The translations under genes were made by a program, and so were the position numbers. Below the pieces are notes generated by a model. That model worked only from the letters and a program-made list of their open reading frames with translations, searched no databases and was not told where the DNA came from. A DNA stretch of 64,000 nt from JAEUHM01 sp964538625 (GTDB taxonomy: Bacteria > Verrucomicrobiota > Verrucomicrobiia > Verrucomicrobiales > Verrucomicrobiaceae): contig CAZIGH010000022.1 in the NCBI GenBank assembly GCA_964538625.1, positions 1 to 64,000 of the forward strand, given 5' to 3'. This document shows positions 1 through 9,700 of the stretch, piece by piece; position 1 is the first letter of the stretch, and the number at the start of each line of letters is the position of its first letter.

Positions 1-55
<55 letters not shown>

Positions 56-78
56 GTTTGGCGAACCAAGTCCGACCC

Positions 79-151
79 GCTCCTGTAGCTCAATGGTTAG
101 AGCAGGGCACTCATAATGCCTTGGTTGTCGGTTCGAGTCCGGCCGGGAGCA
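79..151 (+). tRNA. tRNA-Met(CAT)
   Basis: A complete cloverleaf can be drawn. The acceptor strand GCTCCTG pairs with CGGGAGC. The D-arm holds TAGCTCAATGGTTAGAGCA. The anticodon stem GGGCA/TGCCT encloses the loop CTCATAA (anticodon CAT), and the T-arm holds GTTCGAGTC. The first base pair is G-C, so this is not an initiator tRNA. The same loop also occurs in tRNA-Ile2 (modified CAT), so elongator Met is the likely but not certain identity. No CCA is encoded: TGG follows the discriminator A. The 3' half is the attachment-like core repeated at 6589. Confidence 0.85.
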
Positions 152-220
152 TGGCTGGCATTCAGCAGGCGCTGGAGCAAGATCACGGGAGAGAACCAGC
201 ACAGGCTGGTTCCACCCGCT
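107..220 (+). repeat. Direct repeat copy A: tRNA-Met 3' half plus flank (attL-like)
   Basis: Bases 107-151, from the anticodon stem to the 3' end of tRNA-Met, are identical over 45 bp to 6589-6633. Similarity continues with scattered differences and one 3-nt gap to about 220 (6699 in the other copy). It includes a stem GAACCAGC/GCTGGTTC at 193-212. Tyrosine integrases commonly use the anticodon-to-3'-end half of a tRNA as att core. Because the flank beyond the tRNA is also repeated, both copies seem to sit at the same end of two related elements. No integrase is in the window. Confidence 0.75.
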
Positions 221-3200
221 CGCCTCATTGGTGGCTCGCAAGCTCTTAGTCAAGGCATCGACACTGCGGGTGCATTGAAGCCGGGACTAAAGGCCGCCGC
301 CTCGAGCCTGCTGTCTGAGGCTGTAGAAGAACCCATCACGGGCATCGCTCAAGAGGCGGCCACGCTGGCAGCAGCCCACCTTGCAGGCACCGCAGAAAGC
401 CACGCGCAGGCCTTGCCTTCGGCTGAAGGCTTCTGGGAGCGCCGTGGACTGGAGGCCCTGGGAGGTGCTGCCGGGGGCACTCTAGAAGGCGGTATTCAAC
501 TCCTGTCACCCCAAGCCAGCGTAACTGACGGAGCCAGCGAGCAGCTCACCGACAAGACTGATGAGCAGGCAATGGTTGCGGGTTCAACTCCCGCCGTTGG
601 CACCACCTTCAAACCCGGAGACATCCACCCCCAGACCGGCAAGACAGTAGAAGCCGTGTTCCAAGGTAGCAACGGAGCTAGGACCATCACCTACACAGAC
701 GGCACCGTCGAGCAGGCAGCAGGGGGTATAGCGCATGGAGATCAGGCCAATCCGTCCCCCATGTCCCTCCTCGAAGTCGCTCTACGAGGAGGGCGCTTCG
801 ACCCCCAAGACATTCGTTACACCCACCCGATTCATCTCGACAACGGAACCCGCCTCTTAGGCGAAACATGGAACTACACACCCGCGAGCGAAGGCGAACC
901 CACCTTCTTCGGTTATGACAAAAACGGCGCTGAAGTCACAGTCCAAGCGCGCTACATCACACCTGAACGCATCACCGGATCGCGAGACGGAGACAAGACA
1001 TCCGACGCTCTTCGCTGGAGAATCAACAAGTGGAAAGCCACGCCAAAAGCACAAAGACTACAACTCTCCAAGCTCAAAGACATCTGGAACAAAGTTCCCA
1101 TCACCTCATCTGCACAACGCCTAGAGCGCCCCCAGACCAGCTCCATCCCCGCCCTTGTCCAATGGGCCAAACAAGCCCTTGAACGACAACCCTCGACCGT
1201 CAAAACGCGCAACGGTCGCACCGTAGCGCTCAGACATAACGCACAAGGAACCCTCGAAACCCTCTACACCCACCTCGTCACAGATGGCGAAGTCCCTCGC
1301 GCAGCTCCAGACCGCGCCAAGTGGGTGCCCAAGCTCGCCGAGACGCTTGCCAACTCCAGAGTCTCCGTCGAAATGCCCAATGGCAACGCCATCTATTTTG
1401 CACGCTACAACCACGGCGGATACCTCGACGCACACTTCGTCGTCGTCACCCCAGACGGCTTCATTGCAGACCATGGTCCAGTTGATGCGTTAAAGACACA
1501 CTGGGCGCGGAACGAGCTCAAGCCAGGTTCATCCAGAACAAGCCCCGAGCGTCTGCTCGGATCATACGGAGACTTGGAAGCCAAACAATTCTCCATGAAG
1601 AAGAGTGCGGCAAACTCTAGTGGTATGGACACCGAGAATGCCTCAGGACCGAAGCGCAATATCTCCAACCAATTGCGCAAAAGACCCGGCGTAACCGTAT
1701 GGGTCGATCCTACCTCTAGCCTGACACAAAGTCAAGGTGAGGCTCTTGTCACCAGCCTGCTCGCGACGTCGCCAACCCCAAGACCAGCAACAGGAACTTC
1801 CCTCACCACCCTCGTCAAGAACACCCGCGCCGTCGCGCAAGAAGCAGCCCGCCTGCTCAACCGCCAGCTCCCCGGCATCGTGGGGCCAAAGCTGACCTTC
1901 TTCACCAACCCCGCCGAACTGCTGCGCTCCAACTACGCTGCCGAGAACAGCTTCACACCTGCCGAGATCGAACAGATGCAGGACGCCGAGGGCTTCTACG
2001 ACAACGACACCGGCTATACCATCATCTTCACCGACGCCATCGAGGTGCGCCCGGGCGAATCCCAGCGCGCCGCGGTGGCGCGGGTGATCCTGCATGAGCG
2101 TGTGGGCCACGACGGATTCAACGCGCTGCTGCTGGATCCCGCCTTTGCCAAGACCTGGGAAACCCTCGCCGCCAAGATCCCCGAGGTCGAGCTGGATGCC
2201 ATCATCCATGACGGCTACGAACACCCGGCCGCAGACCGGCACCAACTGGCGCTGGAATGGTTCGCCCGCGCCGTGGAGAAGCGCCTGCACCTGAAGGAGG
2301 GCAACCTAGCCCGCCGCCTATGGCTCGCCCTGAAAGGCTGGTATCAACGCACCTTCCAACCCTTTGCCGAATCACGTCACAGCGAAGCCGAGCTGCGCAC
2401 CCTCATCACCAAAGCCCAGGAAGCCGCCCAGAACGGCACAGCCATCCCCACCACGGCGGATGGGCTGCGGGCTGCCTTTACGCCACTGCCACCACCTCAG
2501 AAGGAGCACCGCAATGCCATTCACGCCCTGCTGAGAGCCTTTCAGACAGGGCAGGATCAGCCTGATGCCTTCACCCATCCCGAGCTGGGTCCTGTCTCCA
2601 TCATCATGGGCAGTGATGGCACCGCCGCCAAGGAGTTCTCAGACGGTTACGGCATCAACGGCATCATCACCAAGCGCCTCGTGCGTGGCGAAGATCCCGT
2701 GACCGTTCTGCCAGGTGTTCTGCGCGCCGCATCCATGGGCACCATCACACGCCGCTACGGTGGGGACATGGGCCGCGTGGACCTCGTGCATGGCAACCAT
2801 CAAGTGACCCTTTCTCTCAGTCGCAATGGCAACAAACAGACGTGGATACTCACGGGGTTTGAGTTGACCGACGGTGAACCGGGGAAATCTTACAATCCTG
2901 CGGCCTACGCACCTGAAGGCTCCGTTAGCCGCCAACAGGTGGTTGCGTCGATCACCGGCAAGCTCACCGAAGAACTGCAGAAGTCAACCAGACTCCAACT
3001 CTCCCTTGACGCTTCCTCCACTTTCGAGGATACTCCCGTAGGAGGTTTCCTTTATGATCAAAAGGTTGATTCAGAACTTACTGACCAGGAAAGGACAGCG
3101 CTCGCTGGTTATAGAGCCAAGTATGGAAGCCGTGTCCAAGCCGTCGTACCAACCGGTGCTACGCGTGGACGAGGGACCTCGCAACCCGCTCGCACCACTC

Positions 3201-6200
3201 AGGGCGACCATCTTGCCGAGGGACTCAACCGCCAGCTTGCCGCACTCTTCGGAAAGACCATCCTCTTCGTAGATGGTCCTGCACAGTCTCACGGAGTGCA
3301 TTACTCCGAGGCCAGCAACATTCTCGTAGTCAATGCCAACAGCGACTACCCGTTGCTCTTTATTACAGGGCATGAGCTGACTCATGCCCTGAAACTCCAA
3401 GCACCAGACCTTTACGATTTCCTGGAGACTCAGGTGCTCATGCGCATGAAGCGACGCGCGGACTACAGCACCTCGCTGGCCGCCCGGGGCTACGCCAAGG
3501 CTGACCTCAATGAAGAGAGCGTTGCCGACTTCGTGGGCTCCCAGTTCCTGGAGCCAGATTTCTTCAACCGCCTCGCGGGTGAACAGCCCAGTCTCTTTGC
3601 CCGTTTCGCGACATTCATCAAGCGCTTCTTGGACAACCTACTAGGCCGCGCTACCAATCTGGAGAGAGACATCCGCCCTCACCTGCGAGACATCGAAACC
3701 CTCCGCGACATCCTAGCTCACGTCCTGCGTCAATACTCCGAACGCGGTCACTTCTCGGACAACCCCATGCCCGGTGTCAAGAAGCTCAATGAAGCACTCG
3801 GCGGCTCCCGTGTGTTTGAGGAGGGCAGCAACAAGCCTTTCCGGGTCAACAACCTCGGCCTACGCACCCTCCTCACCGGTTCCGCCCTGCCGAAAGCCTT
3901 CCATGAGACCGTCCAAGCTACCGAGCGGCAACGGCGGGCGCTGGACCAGGTGGCCGCACAGATCGGCCTAGACCTGAAGACCGCCATCGAGGCCCACGCC
4001 ACGGCCACCCAGCAGCCGCTGGCCAATGTCTATGACATGGTGCACCAGGCCATGAACGGAGCGCCCGGCACCAATGCCGTGCTGCTTGCCATCAACCCCA
4101 CCCTCGCCGAGCGGGTACGGGTGGCGCGCAACTTCATCGACGACATGAGCGTGGCCATCGCCAACACCCTGCCCAAGGGGGATCTGCGCAACCGCATCGT
4201 CTTCAACCAGGGCTCATGGATGCGGCGGCAGTATGCCTGCTTTGACCCCGCCTCGGGCTGGAACTTCGATAACGTGATGCAGGCGGCCCGTGAGGGCAAG
4301 GCCGTGGGCACCAAACAGGCGCGGTCTATCGTGGCCGCTGCGGCTGCCTACATCAGCCGGCAGAACAACTACGCCGCCAACCAGCGGGATGCCCACGGCC
4401 TGCCGCGTGTGGGCTCGGTGCTGGAGGCGGATCTGCGCGACCTCATGGACCGCGACACCTTTGCCGCCGTGCTCACCGGCTCCGCTGAGGTGCGCAAGAA
4501 TGTGTCCTCCCTCATCGCCCGCAAGGAGATCCCCGCCGAGCTGCGCGCAGTCATGGGAGAGGAGACCAACCCGCTAAAGCAGTTCCTCGGCAGCGCCAGC
4601 TTCCAAGCCCAGTTCCTGCAACGCCACCAGCAACAGATAGCGCTGCGCCACATCGGCCTGGCCAACAACCTCTTCGTCACCCAACGGGCGGGAGTCTTCA
4701 CGCAGGAGATCCCCACGGACAACCCGCGCTGGTCTCCCCTCGCAGGGCTCTACACCACGCCGCAGCTCTGGCAGGCCCTGCAACAGGTGGATGGCACGGA
4801 GCGCGGCAATGACTTCTGGAGCCTCATGGGCAAGGGCCTGCAACGGCTGGGGGCCGAGGCCAAGCTCAACAAGGTGGCCATGAACCCGGACTCCTGGGTG
4901 GTGAACGCGCTGGGTGGCGTGACAGCACTGGTGCAGACCGGTGACGTGTTCAGCGTCTCCCTCTTCAGCCGCATGGCCGAGGCCGTGCGGCTGCACCGTG
5001 CGGGCAAAGCGGCCAAGTCTGCCGTGGGTGCAGCTGCGGCTGAGGCAGTGCTGCAACAGCGCCGCCGAAGCATCGCCCGGCTCACGGCTGAGGGCGTGCT
5101 AGGAAACACCCTCACCTCACGCGACCTGGAAGCCAGCATGGACCGCTCCCTTCTGCAGTGGGTGGAGCTGGAGGAGCAGACTCTCAAGGACCGCCTCATC
5201 GGCGCGGCAAAGGGTGCCATTTACGGCAACGCGGCCGGACGCAGTCTGGGAATCGCCGGGCGTGTCATCGGTGGCACGGTGGGCGCCCTCGCTGGAGCCA
5301 CAACGGGCAATGCCAAGATCCGTGACCTGCAGGCGCGGCTGGCTGACCTGGTAATGACCGGGCCGGATACCGTGGCGAGGCTGACGGGCTTCCTCGGCAA
5401 CCTGGAGACCGCCCTCGCTGCGGGTCTGCGCGGCTCCAACGCCCACGCCTACGCCGTGGAGCGCACGCGCAACACCTTCCCCGACTACAGCAAGCTGCCC
5501 GCCGCACTGCGCACGCTGAGCAAGTATGGACTGGCGGGCTCATTCGTGGCCTTCCAGTGGGAGGTGTATCGGAATGCCTACCACAACCTGCGCTACGCCA
5601 AGCAGGACATCATGAGCGGCAACCCGGCCATGCAGGTGCGGGGTGCCAAGCGCCTCATCGGTGCCTCCATGCTCGGCTACCTGGCCGCAGGCGGACTCCA
5701 AGCCCTGTTCCAGAACGCCGCTGGCACCGATGACGAACGGAATGAGAAATGGCGCAAGTGGTTCGCCGCGCCCTGGGAGAAGGACGCCGTGCTGGCCTTT
5801 ACCAACTACACACCGGAGAGCGTCACCTACTTCAACACCAGCTACCTCATCCCGCAAACCACCATAGCGGAGCTGGCCGTGGCGGCCTCTGCAGGAAAGG
5901 ATCCGCAGGAAGTCGTCGGCAACTTGGTAGGAAAGGGCATCGAGCAGTTCTTTGGCTCCTCCGTGCACCTCCAGCCCATCATGGAGGCCATGATGAACCG
6001 AGACCGCGCAGGCCGTGAAGTGACCCACAACGAAGGCACCGCCAAGGGCACGGCAGAGAAGCTGGAGCATCTGGCCAAGGCCACGCTGGAGCCGGGCTTC
6101 ACCGCCAAGATCGAGCGCCTGATCTACGCCTACCGAGAAGCAGAGAAGCGCGGCAGAAAGTTCAGCGTTGAAGAGGAGTTTGCCCGCTTTGTCGGCATCC

Positions 6201-6520
6201 GCTCCTTCACGCGCACCTGGCCGGAGCTGGTGAAGCGCCGTTACGATGGCTTTGCCCGTGATTACGCAGCCATCCGCAACGAGGCCAACGAGACGCTGGC
6301 GCAGAACCTGCCGGGAGCCAAGACGAAGGCTATCGCTACCGCCACCGCCAAGATCCAAGAGCTGGCGCGGCAACTCGCCGACTACGAAGCCGACCTGCCC
6401 ACACTAGGCGTGCCGAGGAGCACGGTGGATGCCGCCCGCAAAAACAGCACCGTCCCCCAAACCTTCCACTCCCTGGAAATCAACCCCGCCACTAACCGAG
6501 TCCGATGCGTGAAACACTAG
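116..6520 (+). CDS. Giant polyvalent (LPD-type) mobile-element protein, probably a remnant
   Basis: An open frame of 2134 codons. Its first ATG lies inside the tRNA-Met, so the true start is unknown and the N-terminus is probably lost. Visible order: a Gly/Ala-rich helical segment (about residues 40-150); a tRNA-derived linker (about 155-165); a segment around 390-480 that could be a nuclease-like module; a zincin-like domain with HERVGH at 660-665; a PBECR/barnase-EndoU-like segment at about 815-925 ending WILTGFEL; a second zincin with classical HELTH at 1086-1090 and a downstream EESVADF that could supply the third ligand; then about 850 residues of mostly helical sequence resembling the LPD tails of phage polyvalent proteins. 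Such proteins are known from phages and conjugative elements, where they are thought to enter the recipient cell. Domain names are from motif recognition only. There is no structural, replication or integrase neighbour. Whether it is expressed is unclear. Confidence 0.6.
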   Translation: MPWLSVRVRPGAWLAFSRRWSKITGENQHRLVPPARLIGGSQALSQGIDTAGALKPGLKAAASSLLSEAVEEPITGIAQEAATLAAAHLAGTAESHAQALPSAEGFWERRGLEALGGAAGGTLEGGIQLLSPQASVTDGASEQLTDKTDEQAMVAGSTPAVGTTFKPGDIHPQTGKTVEAVFQGSNGARTITYTDGTVEQAAGGIAHGDQANPSPMSLLEVALRGGRFDPQDIRYTHPIHLDNGTRLLGETWNYTPASEGEPTFFGYDKNGAEVTVQARYITPERITGSRDGDKTSDALRWRINKWKATPKAQRLQLSKLKDIWNKVPITSSAQRLERPQTSSIPALVQWAKQALERQPSTVKTRNGRTVALRHNAQGTLETLYTHLVTDGEVPRAAPDRAKWVPKLAETLANSRVSVEMPNGNAIYFARYNHGGYLDAHFVVVTPDGFIADHGPVDALKTHWARNELKPGSSRTSPERLLGSYGDLEAKQFSMKKSAANSSGMDTENASGPKRNISNQLRKRPGVTVWVDPTSSLTQSQGEALVTSLLATSPTPRPATGTSLTTLVKNTRAVAQEAARLLNRQLPGIVGPKLTFFTNPAELLRSNYAAENSFTPAEIEQMQDAEGFYDNDTGYTIIFTDAIEVRPGESQRAAVARVILHERVGHDGFNALLLDPAFAKTWETLAAKIPEVELDAIIHDGYEHPAADRHQLALEWFARAVEKRLHLKEGNLARRLWLALKGWYQRTFQPFAESRHSEAELRTLITKAQEAAQNGTAIPTTADGLRAAFTPLPPPQKEHRNAIHALLRAFQTGQDQPDAFTHPELGPVSIIMGSDGTAAKEFSDGYGINGIITKRLVRGEDPVTVLPGVLRAASMGTITRRYGGDMGRVDLVHGNHQVTLSLSRNGNKQTWILTGFELTDGEPGKSYNPAAYAPEGSVSRQQVVASITGKLTEELQKSTRLQLSLDASSTFEDTPVGGFLYDQKVDSELTDQERTALAGYRAKYGSRVQAVVPTGATRGRGTSQPARTTQGDHLAEGLNRQLAALFGKTILFVDGPAQSHGVHYSEASNILVVNANSDYPLLFITGHELTHALKLQAPDLYDFLETQVLMRMKRRADYSTSLAARGYAKADLNEESVADFVGSQFLEPDFFNRLAGEQPSLFARFATFIKRFLDNLLGRATNLERDIRPHLRDIETLRDILAHVLRQYSERGHFSDNPMPGVKKLNEALGGSRVFEEGSNKPFRVNNLGLRTLLTGSALPKAFHETVQATERQRRALDQVAAQIGLDLKTAIEAHATATQQPLANVYDMVHQAMNGAPGTNAVLLAINPTLAERVRVARNFIDDMSVAIANTLPKGDLRNRIVFNQGSWMRRQYACFDPASGWNFDNVMQAAREGKAVGTKQARSIVAAAAAYISRQNNYAANQRDAHGLPRVGSVLEADLRDLMDRDTFAAVLTGSAEVRKNVSSLIARKEIPAELRAVMGEETNPLKQFLGSASFQAQFLQRHQQQIALRHIGLANNLFVTQRAGVFTQEIPTDNPRWSPLAGLYTTPQLWQALQQVDGTERGNDFWSLMGKGLQRLGAEAKLNKVAMNPDSWVVNALGGVTALVQTGDVFSVSLFSRMAEAVRLHRAGKAAKSAVGAAAAEAVLQQRRRSIARLTAEGVLGNTLTSRDLEASMDRSLLQWVELEEQTLKDRLIGAAKGAIYGNAAGRSLGIAGRVIGGTVGALAGATTGNAKIRDLQARLADLVMTGPDTVARLTGFLGNLETALAAGLRGSNAHAYAVERTRNTFPDYSKLPAALRTLSKYGLAGSFVAFQWEVYRNAYHNLRYAKQDIMSGNPAMQVRGAKRLIGASMLGYLAAGGLQALFQNAAGTDDERNEKWRKWFAAPWEKDAVLAFTNYTPESVTYFNTSYLIPQTTIAELAVAASAGKDPQEVVGNLVGKGIEQFFGSSVHLQPIMEAMMNRDRAGREVTHNEGTAKGTAEKLEHLAKATLEPGFTAKIERLIYAYREAEKRGRKFSVEEEFARFVGIRSFTRTWPELVKRRYDGFARDYAAIRNEANETLAQNLPGAKTKAIATATAKIQELARQLADYEADLPTLGVPRSTVDAARKNSTVPQTFHSLEINPATNRVRCVKH
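571..605 (+). repeat. 3' end of a second tRNA embedded in the giant ORF
   Basis: Bases 578-594 form a perfect T-arm (GCGGG, loop TTCAACT, CCCGC). They are followed by an acceptor-type strand CGTTGGC, discriminator A and CCA at 603-605. No matching 5' acceptor (GCCAACG), D-arm or anticodon arm precedes it, so this is a 3' fragment and not a gene. It differs from both tRNAs at the window start. The likeliest explanation is an att core left by another tRNA-targeting element. It is translated in frame within the large ORF. Confidence 0.7.
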
Positions 6521-6588
6521 CAAGCCTTGTAGCAAGCCATTTAACCGCTACAAACCCCACGAAATCAACCTTCCTCCCCATCTCCGAC

Positions 6589-6699
6589 GCACTCATAATG
6601 CCTTGGTTGTCGGTTCGAGTCCGGCCGGGAGCACGGCTGGTATTCAGCAGGCGCAAAAAGAGCGCTAGAGAGAACCGGCACGGGCTGGTCCCACCCGCT
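6589..6699 (+). repeat. Direct repeat copy B: tRNA-Met 3' half plus flank
   Basis: Bases 6589-6633 match 107-151 exactly. The following flank to about 6699 resembles 152-220, including the stem GAACCGGC/GCTGGTCC at 6672-6691, which pairs less perfectly than copy A. There is no 5' half of a tRNA, so it cannot be a functional gene. It lies in the stretch between the two giant frames (6521-6716). An in-frame reading of the repeat ends at TGA 6718-6720, overlapping the ATG at 6717 of the next frame. Nothing else is apparent in this gap. Confidence 0.75.
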
Positions 6700-6716
6700 G
6701 GCGATGCGCCGTACCG

Positions 6717-9700
6717 ATGAGCCCCGCAGTCTCAGCGACTGCCCCCACCACTTCCGATATTCCGCCTCAGACCCAGCAGGCCACTGGCCAGCCAAATCAG
6801 GAGGCGGCAGAGAGCCGCCCTCTCGTGCGGACGGCTGAGAAGATCCTGACCACTCAGGGCGTGGACAGTCAAACCGCCGCCATGCTGGAAGATCAGCTCA
6901 ATGCTACTCTGCCAGCAGACATGCCACTGGAACAATACCGAGAGCAAGTCATGCAACAGGCGAAAGACGCTGGCTTCCGCCTGGCAGACTCTCTCTCATT
7001 GTACTCGGAAAATGTCGCTGACTATGAGGCCGGTGGCTACTCGCCGCAAGAAGCCGCATCACACGCAGCCGCAGCCGCCGCGTGGAATGCGCAGCAGCGA
7101 GCAGATCTGGAGATACACAACCGCCAGCAAGCTCAACGCCTGCAGCGGCCAAGGCTGCGGATGAGCAATAAACCGGTCAAGGGCACGGGGAAAACGCTGA
7201 TTCAGCGGGTAACAAAGGGTGATTCATTCAACGCAATCAAGGGCCTGCTGAAGCAGTTTAAGGCAGCTGATAAACCCGTGGCCGCTACTGGAACTCAGCA
7301 GCAAGCGGAGTTGCAAGTGCAGCAAATGATCACCCAGGAGTCGGTAGTAAGGGATGCTGATGGGATGCCCATCTTGATGGACAATCCAGATCCCAAGGGT
7401 GGTCAACCTTCTGGAATCCTCAATAGAGTGTGGCATCTACTGGGCAAGAAACAGCCTGATGGAACTAGGGTTTACGACTCCCGCAAGGCCAAGACAGCGC
7501 TCTCTACTCCTACCACCATTCGTGACTACCACGTTAAGGTGCAGACCGCTAGTGGAGCTATCGGCTACATTCGCACGTATGCGGACGGAACCGAACACGC
7601 CGTCCTAGTGGTTCCATTGGCGAGTGGCATGCGCGTCGTAGATCAGGGAACGCTAGTGGAGTTGGGACTAGAAACACAATACCCCTTGGATGCCAAAGGC
7701 ATCCAAGGGGCGTTCGTCCTGAGGAACAGGACTGCCAACGCACAAGGCGCGGGAGTGTCCAGTGCGTTTCCTTCTACTGTTGGCAGTAGCTCGGTACCCG
7801 GTGCGCACGGGTCTGGAAGCACACCCACGGCTACAACGAATGCGACTTCTGCCAGTGGGGTCGATAAGAACATCAAGCAATCCAGCCCAAATGTCAAGCC
7901 CGGCACGCGCGGCATCACCGCTCAGCATGTCCAAGACGCCATCAAGCGTCTCACTGCTGCCGCGCCAGAACTGGCCGGTGGGGTGCGGGTGGTGGCCAAC
8001 CGTGAGAGCCTCAATGAGAATGACTTCCACCCTGAGGACTGGGCGGACATGGACAGCACTGAGGCTTTCTTTAATCCGCGCACCGGTGAGGTGGTGGTGC
8101 TCACTGACAACGTGGTCATCAGGCCGGGAGAGACTCCCATCCGCGCCGCCATCCGTGCCATCGTTCATGAGCAGATAGGCCACGCTGGGCTGGCAGCGCT
8201 GAGGCAGCAGAGGGACAAGTCCTTTGCCAGGCGCTGGGATGCGCTGGTGAAGAGCCTCTACGCCGTCCCTGCCCAAGCTGTGGAGATCAACGCCATCGCT
8301 CAGGAGCCAGCCTATGCCCACCTGGCCGGAGACCGCAGCGCGCTGGTGGAAGAATGGTTTGCCCGCCGGGTGGAGAACATGACGGAGGCTCAGCTCTCCG
8401 CCCTACCGCCAAGCTCCGCTCTCGGCAAGCTCTGGCAGTGGCTGAAGGATGCCCTGGAAGGACTGACGGCCAAGCTCTCTCGCAGAGCATGGAACAACAA
8501 AGAACTGCGGGAAATCATGGCGCTGAGCAGGCAGGCTCTGAAGGACGGCCGACCGGTGGGAGATGCGGCACGGGTGAAGCAATGGGTTGACGGGCAGCCA
8601 ATCCAGGCGAACTTGAGGGGTGCACGTCAACAGTCTGCATTCCTTTCTGCACTTGCTGCCATCCAGCAGCAAGCAAAAGCCACTGCCCATGAAGTGCAGC
8701 GACTTGGTGCGCAGTATGAAGAAATCGACAGCGCAGAAGCGATCAGACGCGGATACCCCGCCAGTCTCGCCATTGCCGCCACGCCAGATGGAACGTCAAT
8801 AGTCGCGGTCACGGATCGGCTCGCTGCCATCCAGATGGATCAAGACACGGCTCAGGCTGTGTGGAGGGAGGAGATGATCCATGTGGCATGGATCGCCGCT
8901 CTGCGGGCAGACTACCAACGCTCCAACACCGGCTGGATGACATTCCCGCAGTGGATGGAGCAGGAGCTGGATGGATGGTTGAACGAACTTCAGGCGTCGC
9001 CCACAGGGGCACAAGCCATCGTGGACGCGGCCAACGCCTATGATCAACCCTCGAAGCTCTATCGCACCCCTGCGGATGCCCTAGCTGCTTTTGCCGGGCG
9101 GGAGAGTCTTATCATCCCCGAGTTGGCAAGGCAGTTGATCCAGCTTCGAGAGTCTGGGCGCACTACCGAGTCAGTCATTCGCAAGGCCCTTCAGAAAGTG
9201 CAGCTCTGGTTCCAGGCCGCGCTCAAGAGGCTGAAAGCGGTAGCAGCGGACATCGGTCAGGTTTCTCCAACGCTACAGTCTGCCATTGAGGAAACGGAGC
9301 GCATTCTTGCTGCTGCTTCTCAGCCTCCGCCAAACGCGCCGTCATCTGGGGCTCTCCTTCCATCCAATCTGCAACCCTTGGGCACCGATCAACGCCAGCG
9401 CACCTTCGGCACCCGCGTACGTGCAGATGAGCGACTGGATCCCGGCACACGGCAGGCGATGGGAGATCCCGCACTCTATGACATCGCGCACAACCAGGAT
9501 ACGATGGCGGCGGCGAATGCGCTGATCGACCAGCATGGCTTGGATGGTGCGCAGCAGATCCTCTTTGACGAGAGTAACGGACTCTCCGGTCATGTCCGCG
9601 TGACGCTTGGCCAGCAGCTCATCATGCGGCTGGACAAAGCGGCACGTGCGGTGCCACGGGAGCAACGGCAACCCTACCGCGATGCTGCTGCCAAGGGGCG

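Noticed and set aside
6589..6633. A second tRNA-Met gene
   Set aside because: Only the anticodon-to-3' half is present. There is no 5' acceptor strand or D-arm upstream of 6589.
6505..6720. 71-residue protein across repeat copy B
   Set aside because: It mostly translates the tRNA repeat. I noted its ATGA overlap with the next ORF but have no evidence that it is a gene.
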